A stretch of 64,000 nt of DNA. It comes from Smittia aterrima. Taxonomy: Eukaryota; Arthropoda; Insecta; Diptera; Chironomidae. A program made the position numbers and the translations under genes. The DNA is taken from assembly GCA_033063855.1 (NCBI GenBank), contig CP093831.1:17918001-17982000 (forward strand), read 5' to 3'. Shown here piece by piece: positions 49,558 to 61,200 of the stretch (position 1 is its first letter; every line of letters begins with the position of its first letter). The notes under the pieces were generated by a model, which was not told the DNA's origin, did not search any database, and worked only from the letters and a program-made list of their open reading frames with translations.

Positions 49558-52267
49558 TTATCTTGTTGAAATTTTCACTATGATGTGTAATAAAACTAAA
49601 ATGAGTAAATGCGCTCCCAGCTGAAGTTGGCTCGCTCGTTGAATTGCCGCAGGATGTTCACCTGCAAAAGAGAATAGCGTAATCGTTTGAGTCAACAGAA
49701 TTGGTGTAGGCAGTAGCGGAAAATTGTTCCCACACATTCCAGTTAACTTCATCATTGTTTTTACCGTTTAATACATGAACGTTTATAGTTTGCTCGTTGG
49801 CATTTGACGGCAAACAAATATATTTTCCACTATCTGATGAACGTGCTCGCTGGATTAAAAGGTACGACGTTGTTATGTCACCTTTCTCGGTGATTACACT
49901 CACGCCGCCTCTCGGTGAGTCGTAATTAATTTCCTGCGAAGCATAATTCGTTTTAATTAATAAAAGATGTGAAGGAAAAGACGACGTGATAGAAGTGAAA
50001 GAGACAGAGGGAGCTAAGAAGTCTCTTGATGGGGGAGAAATATATTTACGAGATTTCTCGGTTGACAACGAATTACTCAAATGAAAGTCTTAACATACCT
50101 CTCCGTTATGTGTCCAATGAATTCCAGGAGGTGGCTCCGGTAGATGCTTCACGATGCAAGTCAAATTAATGGTCGAACCGGTATCAATGTACATATCTGG
50201 CCCTCCAATGATGGTTGTTATAGGCTCTATTTGTTGCCATAAACAAAATTAATTTTCCAATTTATTTTCAAATTAAGTTCCTTCAACTCACCCACGACAG
50301 ACAAAACCTGAAATCGCAAAGATCCTCGTTTTGTTTAAATGGAAATGAATGTTTGAATGAAAAAACTTACCAACGAGTACCCGACCGGGGGTGACGTTCC
50401 AATCTAAACAGAGAAAGAGATTTTTCGATTAATTTGACTTGAAAGTGACACAAGTTGTGTTATTTGACTCCTATCAAATGTCGAATTTCTTATTAATGAA
50501 GTGAAAAACATTCCACAAACCTGACATTCGTAGACACCAGAGTCACGTTGCTGAGAATAGAGAACCTGTTGATAAAATTTCAAATCCGACTTCAGAACTA
50601 ATTTGAATATTGCCAGTGAAAAGTTGATAATTAGTTTGAAGTAGAAGCTGAATGCAATTAACCCAAATCCCTTTGATTCTCGCATTTCATTGCCGTCAGC
50701 AGCGAGCTTATAATTACAGTTCCATCTAACCGCAGTTCAAATTGAATATTCACCTTCAAAGACCAGTCGCCATTATGGGGATTATGGACACTTTGGAATC
50801 TCTGATCTAGAATTAAACGACGTTAATGTAATCGACTGTTAGTTGGTGACTGTGGGCTATTCTACCTTGTGTGTACGTCTCTTTTCCCACAGTCAGCAGA
50901 TGTAAATCTCTGTGGCGTATCCACGTAATCTAATCGACGAATAGTTCAAGTGGAAAAAGAGAGAGAGAGAGAGTTTAGAAAAGCATTCAATGTGGTAGAT
51001 TGAATGCATTCAAAACTTTACCGTTTTGTTCCCCAAATTCCTAACACGACAATTCAAATACGCAGAACTACCGACAAGCGCCGTTACATTCTTCGAAGCT
51101 GAGATATCAAAATATGGTCCACGATTCAATGCGTTCTGCAATGCAGCATCGTCATTATCAGCATCCGGCGTAAATCCATTGTTATCGCTGTCGTAGTCGT
51201 TGTGGAACTGATATTGTTGATTGTTGATACTTGAAATTCGGTCTGCACTGTTTGGTGGGTCATCAAATTCGGAAAGAGATAATTCTGTTGAGAGAATTTA
51301 GTCAAATCCATTATTGTAAGTGCTTCACTGATTTGTAATTAAGTTCGGAGTAATCGTAGAACAATTTGGAATTTCAATTTCAAATTGAATGAAATGAAAA
51401 CCGGGCCAAATGAAATTTCAGAGTGAACAGTAATGCGCTTTGCTGATGATTATCGATGAGCTTCGTACATAAATTTCCATTTACAATTCATTCGTAAATC
51501 CTTTCCTCATAAAAAATAAAATGGAAGATGATAGCACAATCGCTCCCGATGTCATATCTGTGAACTCATCTAATGCTTTTTCTTAACAAGATCGACTAGA
51601 CGGGAATGGAGCGTAGAGTGAAAACGTTTTATCATTCAACTGAGAGATAGCATCGCTTATGAACTCCTTCTCTCTCTCTTACGCGACGACGTCGACTTTC
51701 TCAGTCGTTCACATGCTTTATTGCTTTTATCGATTTGCTTTAGTTAATAGCGACATTATAATGATGATTACATTTAAAACAGGGGAGAAACGGAAGCTGT
51801 ACTGATAAGAGAGACAGAGAGAAAGGAGCTTTGCTGCAGAAAATATGATAAAGATTTATTGCGAAGCACAAAGCCCGATCAATTTGATGTGAAACTTTAT
51901 TATAATGTTGAAAGGGAGAAGAGGAGAATTCATTTTAGACAAATTTATGTTTATAAAATAAATTAGAAAAACAATTTTTTCCTCTTGGCAGGGCTGAAGG
52001 CACTCGAGGGCGACGGAAAAGTTTTCTCTCTTCCATGAAAATCGTCTGACGCCAATTTGGAATGATAAACAGTTTAAGCACATTCGTCGTCTAACGACTG
52101 TCGTTTCGACTATGAGAAGCGCTCGAACTGAACGGAAAAGATTGCCAAATTGCTCGCGAAGGAAACAGAAACAATTTTGATGCTTTTTCATTAATAACGT
52201 TCATTAAAATAAAACACTCACCGAAGTTTACACTAATTAGAATAATTGCGATAACGAAGCGCCTCAT
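49558..52267 (-). CDS. Dpr-family (defective proboscis extension response) two-Ig cell-surface protein
   Basis: Ten minus-strand coding exons (52267-52222, 51284-51022, 50929-50866, 50806-50754, 50565-50521, 50403-50371, 50307-50292, 50226-50099, 49933-49765, 49661-49558) close in phase to 306 aa. MRRFVIAIILISVNFG is a signal peptide, followed by an acidic, Asn-rich linker. Ig1 (Cys94/Cys156) contains ITWIRHRDLHLLTVGKETYT, DQRFQSVHNPHNGDWSLK and QQRDSGVYECQ. Ig2 (Cys197/Cys256) contains TTIIGGPDMYIDTGSTINLT, PPPGIHWTHNGE and INYDSPRGGVSVITEKGD. These are hallmark Dpr sequences. The C-terminus ends in a hydrophobic helix (LGAHLLILVLLHIIVKIS), consistent with a GPI or membrane anchor. Dpr proteins pair with DIP partners in synaptic partner choice. 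I cannot assign which of the ~20 paralogues this is. Upstream 5' exons are expected beyond 52290. Confidence 0.9.
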
Positions 52268-52290
52268 ATTTCCGCCGCGTGTTTCGTCCA
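52268..52290 (-). other. dpr 5' UTR segment after a splice acceptor
   Basis: A minus-strand acceptor (tatttccag at 52299-52291) lies 23 nt before the chosen start ATG. The signal-peptide exon therefore probably continues a transcript that starts further upstream. The longer frame open to 52411 would run through this intron and has no signal peptide, so I rejected that start. Confidence 0.5.
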
Positions 52291-55200
52291 CTGGAAATAT
52301 ACGAAAACAAATATTGTTTTTGTTAATCGAGGGTATCCGTAGTGATAATCCGGTCGTAAATGATGTGATCAGGTTTCGACGTTCGAAGTATTTTGATTGA
52401 TCCGTCTCCATTCACACGATCTCATCGAGAGATAATTATTAATTAATAGCGCTGCAATATTTCAATTATCAGTCCTGTTTCTGCTTTCAATGAGCGATGA
52501 TTTATTTTGCATGAGTGAGTAAATATTAATTTTGAGTTTTCAATTTTCCTCTTTTTTAACTCTTCACAACAAATGATAGCGAGTCCATTCACATCAACCT
52601 CTTGACATTAACATTTCCATCAGAGGATTTTATACTCCTCTCAATCCTCGGCGGCAGGTTTCATGCTACTAAACAACGTCCCGTCTTTACAAGGTGCATA
52701 AAATCGCGTTAGCGGAAAAAAGATACAAAACACATTTCAAACGTTGTTCGTTGAGTAGCTGTCCCAACGTATAAAATATCCTGTTTTCTGCCTCAAACGT
52801 GCAGAATTTTGTTACACGAAGCTCGCTTTTATGTGTCACATACAAGATTATGTGTTCACAGAAACAAATTTGTTAGCGAACCGACTCTCAGGCCTCGACG
52901 CGAAAAAGGAGTGAGTCTCAGGGAAAAGGGTGCGGGAGGAGAGATTTACGAGGCAGCAGCTTTTTATGTACCGAAAGAGTGAGAAGCATGGGAAGCAACT
53001 TTTTTTCACTCTTTTTATCGCCGTGTTTGAAGTCAATCATGACAGATTTATGCTCACAATTTATTCGAAATTAGATTGAAAAGCACAAGTTTTCTGCTTG
53101 CTTCGTTGACACATTTTACAGTTTGTTCAGGATTTATTATTTGCACGAGGGATTTTGAGCTGAGCTTTGTTGAACTTTTGTTCGTCTTAAGACTTTATTT
53201 ACTTTAAAAATTCCTCAATAAACACATGATGTTTGCAGAATCTTCGAGACTGTTGTTAATCCCTTGCACGATTGAACTGTCAACACTCTTGGAAAAAGTT
53301 TTCTTCTTCGCCTCACTGTCTACAAACTTGCTTTTAATGACTGAGATTCTTCTTCTCTCTATTCAAGCGTCTACATTTTTCAATCCGATAACTTTGAAAG
53401 ACCTTTCCCAACTAAAGGCGAAACCACTCGTTCGGCGGTGACTTTGCGTTCCCAACAACCCTCAATTTCCAAAGAAACTTCCAAATTTCCATGGGAAGGG
53501 TCGATGACGAGCATGCGTTGGATTTCGAACATCCAATATGATTCTAAGGAAGCTGAGATCTACCGTCATCGATGAAGCTTCCACGCAATCATTGCTCATG
53601 ATGAGAAGCTATTTGTGGACAAATTGAATGAATCCAGGATCATCATTTGTGACGACGTTTAGATAAATTTCCGAGGGGATTCACAATTCTACGAATTAAG
53701 CTCAAGAGTTATTGAAAATTTATGCACAGCAATTTAATGCATTTGCATGTTCTGCAATGATTTCCGCTAATTTTTCATAATCAAAAATGAAAAATTTCCA
53801 TCGCTAAATCTCATCGCTTTGTGGCTTTTGCGGTTTCTCGTCGAATCACGCTCCATAAATTATTGCAGCGTTTTTTTTTTGCTAAATAAATATAAATTGT
53901 TCTGCACATAAATATGCTTTGTGTCGTTTTGTGGGGCTCGTGAAGTGCTCATCAGTAATTTGATTTTTCCCTCTGACGGACAATGTTGAAAGAAATTAAA
54001 ATATTCAAATTTTCGTGCCTCTTCTGAAATATTTGATTAATTAATTTGACTCAGAGGGTAGCAAAATCTCAAACTCCCAATTCGCAACTTCTTTTTTGTA
54101 AAAAAAGAAGATTTTTCTTGACATTTCCCTTTCACTCGACAGCGAAGCGATGAGAAATCTACATTAGCTTGAATTTAATTTATGTAGTGATAACGAACGC
54201 AAATTAGAAAATCATGACAAAGGCGTCACCACCGAGTTTACCTTTTTTTTTGGAAAAGTTGAGCGGAAAGAAAAAGTTTCGCTTAGCAGAGAAAAAATTT
54301 ATTCCAACGCGATTAAGAAATGTTTTTCGTCTCTTAGACAAATGTGAACAATTAAAAAGTTTTCTTGTGTTTTGAGAAGCATAAAAACGAGAATGAAAAG
54401 AAGAATTTATTGTGTCAGGATAATGCAAAAATAAGTGTGGAACGAATTCATGACGGGACAGAGAAGACAGAAAGCTATGAAAAAGTTTTTAAATTGTTAT
54501 TTGGATTTTGTCATACGGCAAATAAAATTTGAAGCATTAAACTCGACGATGCTTGATGTTTCCTCCAGAGTTATGCAAAAATTTTCTTCATTACGCAAGC
54601 CGCATATAATTCTCTTTCTGGTTCCAAAACGTCGCTAAGCAACGTTTGACGAACTATTTTATACTCTTTAGAAATATGTTAAGCTAGGTAGTTGAATTTC
54701 CTAAGAGTGCATTCAAGGCAATTAATTTCATACAGATGACAAATCAAAGAAAATGTCATGAAGATTTAATTACATCGTCAACGTAGTTCTATAGGTATTC
54801 AGTTTATAAGTGTCTCTCAGCATTTTTCCTCAAGTTTTGCCTCAGCTCCAATAAATTTCAAATCAAAGACGAAGAGTAAATAAATTCTGTTGTTTTAAGC
54901 GACTTTCGCCTGAAGCTGAAGAGAAACTTTTTGTTTTCTTTCAGTCCGCCCGCTTCTGAGGGAAATTTTGCAACAAATGTTGAGAATGAAGTACGGAAGG
55001 CGGTTGAGTTGTTCGTCCCCACTAGAAATGATTGTGAAGAAGAATAATGGGCTGTGGTTGAGAGATAAGAACTCAAGAATTTTTTCGAAATTATCAAGAT
55101 TTGTTTCATGAACTTCATATTTCATCTTTAAAATCGTTTTCTTTCTTTTCAACGAAAGTGTTTATGAGTTGATGGTTCAAATCGACTAAAATTCCTCTAA

Positions 55201-58200
55201 GAAAAAAACGCGCTGCAGCGAGTGCGCTGAAAATATTTCGATTCTTTGTTTTTTTGCTCGATTCGATTCAACCCTCAGGAAAAAAGTTTTATTTTATTTT
55301 TCTCACAAGAAAAAACAAAGAGCGAACGACTTTATTTAATGTCACTCAGAAAATTCAATTAATTATACAATTTCGATTTATCAGATGAAGTACACGCCTC
55401 AAAAAATCCGACTGAATACTTAATTAAAAACAGTGTAATTGTGAAGAGTAATTCGATTTTTATTGGCAATCAATAAACTTTTTTATCGACTGTGAGACCA
55501 AAATTTGAGTTTGACACAAATCGAGATTTAATTATTTAGAAATCCAAATAAGTGGATTAAGCTTCATCCAATCAGATTACAATCTCGTTCATACGTCGAA
55601 CGCGATCAGTTAAATTCTTCTTCTCAATTTGAATCAAAGCAACTCTCAGAGAAGCGAGCTTTCGAATGTTGTTGATTTTATAATTTCCAATTATAAAGTT
55701 TAACGCTGAGCCAAACCGAAACGGAAATGAATATGTAAATTAAAGAATTTTCCTTGCAGTGAATTTCATTTTGTATTCAGTGAAAGGAGTGAAAATGCAA
55801 ACAAACATTCTCTGCTCGAAAGATTTGTAAACAGAAAGCAAACATCAATCGGGATGGTGATGTTTGAAAAAGATTGCGTGAATTTTTAATTAAACTAATT
55901 TGGTTTTTAAATTTCGTTGAAATGATGAGAACATTTGACGTTAGGAAATTACAAAAATTAAATAGTCCACTCGAGAATATTTTAATTTCAAAACTTGACA
56001 GAACCTTCACACTCCGCCACTGAATAAAATGATAATAAGCATTAAAATGTTTCATGAATAAAACTCAGTCACAATAAAGGCAAGAAGCAGCTAAAAATTT
56101 TGAGTTGTTTTCCTTTATTTCATAATTAGAAATTTTATTTAATACTTGAAGCGATGCAAAAGTTTTTTCTCATGCATTTCATTAAAACCAGAATGAAGAA
56201 GGAGAATTCGTTGAAAGTTTTTCTTGTGACTTGCGAAACATAAAAATTCTCAGTTACTACTTATTGCGAAACTTTTATCAGTTTCCTGCGTTATTCTTTT
56301 TCTCCTGTCGCTGTTGACTTAGAAACTTTTTTCCATCGCTTCCCACAGCATTAACACCTGTGCAGAAATTCAATATTTGCTCTGAAATGAACATAAAAAT
56401 AAAGAGATAAAATATTACGTTCCGTTCGTAAAAAGTTGAAACGTCAAAATAAATTTGAGTCTTCCTTTTCTTCTTCACCTTCCTCGCCAGTTTTGTAAAG
56501 GGTCGTGTACGGATTACCCAATTTTCAAGTGTGACGATTTATTTTCTTTTGGAAAAATTTGCATAAAAGTTATTTCCTACGACGACACTAAAACCCTGTG
56601 CACGTTAGACGTAGCAAAAGAAGAAGTTTTTCCTCAAAATTTTCATTTTTATTTGAATAATTCCGAGAAGGATCAGCTCCACTCTGACAAAGCTTATATC
56701 AGTGTGAGTTTATTTTAAAATATGCTCACTTAAGCTTCTCGAAGCACCACTACCAAGTTTTAAACTTTCATGATTTTAATCTCTTTTGAGCAAGTGACTG
56801 TTGTTATATTAACAAAAGTGAAATCAATAACAAAGTAAAAAACCTCAAGAGTTGACGAACTTTATTATCCTTTAAGCTTTTATTAAAATACAAATCACTT
56901 AACTAAAGTTTGATGGAACAAAATGTAATTAATAATAAATGAATGTGGATTAATTTTTGATGAAACCACACTGTCTCTTCAACTCGTCATTTCAATCGGT
57001 AAATGTAATCTTCTCGTTCATTTCATTTCTAAAAACGTTGCAAGTGTCATGAAGTATGCATCTCTGATATAATCACAGGTATTTGCATTCATGTGACATT
57101 GAAGAGCAGTTGTCAAGACGAAGAGATAGATGCATTGCTACCATAATAAAAATGCATTTTTTACTCTCAAAGGTGTAACTTGAAGCGTAATGTATACATT
57201 CCATTCACCGTCGCTCTTCGGATCCAGTGTGCTGTGAAAATATTCACATTCAATAGAATAGAGAAAGAGAGAGGAGATACAAGCGACAGCGAAAGCGAAC
57301 TAAATTAAATACATAAATTTTCCTTCGTTTTCACATTATTCCATTCAAAGCTTGAATGTGTGTGCTCTCAACTTTACATGCATTGCGATAAATTTAAATT
57401 CTCTTAGAATTTTCATTTCACTTGCAAGCCAAGGAGTAAAAGAGGAGCGAACGGAGAAGGAATGACGCTTGCCGTAAGAAGATACTGACAACTTGAGACA
57501 TTTCTTTATATTAATTTAACTCCTTTCATTTGTATTGTGCAAACAATTGTTGAAACGAGAGCATATTCCATTAAAGCTAGCATCACTCAGTGCTCTCGTC
57601 TAGCGTCAAACAGGAGCGGACAGGGATAAAGTGGGAAAAATTGTTTTTTAAATATAATAAAGCTGATGGAGATGGCAGAGACAAAGATACATCTTTATTT
57701 TAGCATCCACTTGGCATCGAGCGCTCCATAATCCATATTTAATACAATAGTGTCACAGCGTTGGATACGTGAAAGCTTCAGAAGCTTCTGTATTGTTAAT
57801 GTTTTCGAAGCGATGTTAGGACGATGATGGTGAAGTTAGCTAAAGTGTCACACGGTAGTACAAAGCAAAAGCTTTTCGCTGTTGAACTTCGTCGCCATTA
57901 ATAACCGTTTGTTGGTCCCAGAAGATTTTAAATTAAAAGTAAACTTACGACAACTTGTTGGCAACAAAGCCCGACTAAGCAATCAGTAGCAGATTGACTT
58001 TTCGATGAGATTTTCTTTCATTCTATTTCTTCCACGGTTGGTGAGTGAAACCTTTTTTGCTTTAACCTTTTTTTCTTCTCTATTTCGAACTCATCTCCAT
58101 GTTTACTTGCGCTTGATTTCACTTTACACCTGTTAAATCATCCAACATTAACACAACATGCGTTCATCATCGAGAAAAGGTCACTCAGATGTGACGGAAA

Positions 58201-61200
58201 TGTTTTATTATCAGATAACTATGGCCCTAAATCAACTCGTGGATCGACAACAGTAATTAATTGCAAAATTTACACTTCATTACAGCACTGATGACTATCT
58301 TTTGTACGGAAGTCGCGAAGGGTGGCGAAGCTAAACGCTAAGGTCATCAAATTAATGATTGACAAGAGAAGGAAGCAAACGACGCTGATGGAAAAATGAA
58401 GCATAAACTTTGAAATTATTTACGATCCGCTGCTCTTTCTCATTCATGATCCCTTTCAATCTCGCCCTTTCTCATCTTTCGTTTTTTCAGCGCGCCCAAA
58501 GGTTGAGGTTTAGGTGACGTGTTTTTTGCGGTTGTGATGTCAAAGAAAAAATGGGAACTTTGCGTGACTCAATCGCATAAAACTGTAATAAAAAGATGTG
58601 CTTAATATTGCCTCCCGTCCCGTTAGCAATAAAAGGATTTTCCGCCTTATCCACGGTGTTTGTGAGCGACAGTTCATGTGCGTTCAACTCGATAGCTTGT
58701 AGTCCTTTTGTCACTTCATCAACACACGTATTTCACTGACTCTTTCTCTCTCGCCCTCAGGTTAATATTTCTTTCGGTGTCACACTAATCTACACGTATT
58801 TGCATTATTTGTTAGAGGAAGAGCGACGTCTTCATCACAGCAATCCTCCATTCATCCTTTTCATCCGCTTCGGTCGTCCACAAAACCAGAAGCGACATCA
58901 ACGGAGCGACATGATGAAATGGTTTTCCGTTTTTATTACCTTCGGAAAATAATTTTCCATCGAGCGTTTCGTCGAATTTAACATCATCGCATTTTACGGC
59001 GAAGCTGCGATTGCATCAGAATCGATTATCAGACTTTGATGGCGTGCCGAACCCGATTCTCTCATGCAAACTATGTATGCGAACGAGTTTGGCGCATAAA
59101 GTCAGGAGGAAAAAAACGTGATTGGATTTCTCGATCGACAAACCATGTGCCGAAAATTATCTGAGCGAAACTGAAAACTTGTCCGATCCAAACTTTTTCC
59201 TGTTGGAGCGTTAATAACGCAATACTTCTTCAACCATCGATGGGGAGTTCGAGTGAATTCCAGATTTTCCAACGTTCCTCGACTTGTTTTCGCTCGTCTG
59301 GTCAATATTGCGCTTCAAAGCTGTTTGTTGCTGTTCAATATTTAAACGCCAATAGAGTTGAAAATGAAAATGGATTGGAATTCGAATTATGACGACGATT
59401 CTTTTTTGCTGTCACTTTTTATAGAGTGACGACGATATTGAGTGCTAGCAAGTGCTGCGATTGATTCAACGCTTTTTCCCAAGCGAACGTTTGTCATTCT
59501 CCTCTTTCCATTCCTCATCATTCACCCTACAGGCTATCGCGCACTGCTCTAAACAATTTAATGTCGTCGCTATGCTGATGCAATATTGAAATGTTGATGC
59601 AAAACAAAACCAAACGGCAGAAGTAGAATTCCGATGCTTCACACCGAAATGCAGCACACAAATTATTCAACGACTGACAACTGAAGGGGAGCATTAATTA
59701 ATCAAACTTTTCTTTTATTGCGAGTTCATGTTTCATGGTATTTTTAATTATCTCGCTTGCATGGTAAATAGTGAGAGAGACTGGAGAGCTTAACCCACTT
59801 TGAGAGCATCGAGTCGTTAAATTAAAAACTCTTTCAGCAGACAAACGAGAGTAAAACAGCATCCTTTTGTTGTTTGCTTAACATTATTCCTCATGAGAAA
59901 TGCATTAAGAGATGTTTTATTACCCCTCATAAAAATCGTAAACCCTGCTGTGTTTGAGTGGCTTGCGACGGAAGCAGTCAGAGCTTTAAAATTAGTTCCG
60001 AAAATGCTTTTTCTCTGTCCTCACGATGGCGAAAGCAATGTCGGAGCTTTATTGTGTTTTAACATGTCAATAATGAACACAACATTTAGCTTCTTTCCCA
60101 AAAGCTTGATGCTACAGGAAAGCTCGTTAAAAAGTTTGAACAAGGCTCAATTCCATTTATCGAAAAGTTCGACTTAGTCTCTTGTCAGCGTCGAATGAAA
60201 AGTAACAACACTGAGAGTCCGTGCGAAAGCAATGCGAGACAGATAAAAACTTTCATCGCAAAAAATCGTATTTTCACAATTTTTTTCACTGTCGCAAATA
60301 ACTTCGCCATTGTAACAAGGAAAAACTTTGTCAATTTGAGTTAATGATGGACGACATTACCGGGAGCAATAAAAGGAAGGATCCATTAAAAATAGTTTTG
60401 GAACAAATCTGCTGATACTGCGAGAAAACAGAGAAAAAAGTTTCGTTAGAGTAAATGCGTTCATTAACTGTCGAAACCTGGCGGCAATTTGTGTCATTCG
60501 CCATCGACAATGATTGATAAAAAAAAGAAAATCAATTTATGAAAAATAAATTCCTGACCTGACTTTGGTTCAACTATAATGAAAGCAGCGAATTGCGGAG
60601 CCTTTGGCGACGTTCGAAAATAAATCAGAATAAAATCGATTTCATTCTCATGCGTTTTATTCGAATTTTATCGTCGTGTTTATTGATGTCTTCCATTATC
60701 AATCAGTAATTTGTGAATGTTTCGCATAAACGTTCGGAAATTGCTTATCGCGATGAGGAAAAATGATTGTTTGTGATGTAGCAATTTCTAGCTTCATTGG
60801 TGGTAGCAATAATTTTAAAGCCACAAACTGATTGACACGAAGTCTCGGTAAAGCAAACGAGTTTGATTAAGACCAAAGACTCAGTCGGTTTCGGTTTCAA
60901 CATAACAATTGAAAAGCTTTGGGCTGGCTTTCCAATTGGAATAACTCTACAAAGACCATTTAAATTTTCATTTGAATGTACATTATTTATCTTTGAATGC
61001 ATCAATGGCCGAGCCAGAAGCTCATCCAGCAACCACCGAGCCAATTTGAAACTGTACTTCAAATTCACTGAAACTCTTTCATCCTTCGGCATTTTAAACT
61101 TAAATTTTACAGCTTTCATTGAAAAGTTTCATAAATCGTGCAACCATAAAGTAATTCAAATGAATAGCAAAAAAAAAGTTCTGGTAGAATTTTATTGCGA

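Noticed and set aside
50950..50974. GA-rich microsatellite in a dpr intron
   Set aside because: A short (GA)n tract of the kind scattered throughout this window. Not distinctive.
52091..52411. Longer dpr start at 52411 (106-aa continuous frame)
   Set aside because: It reads through a probable intron acceptor (52291) and past the GTGAGT donor after NFG. Starting at 52267 yields a proper signal peptide and closed phases.
59893..60177. 94-aa plus-strand ATG ORF
   Set aside because: No recognisable domain and no splice or promoter context. Treated as a chance frame in probable dpr intron.
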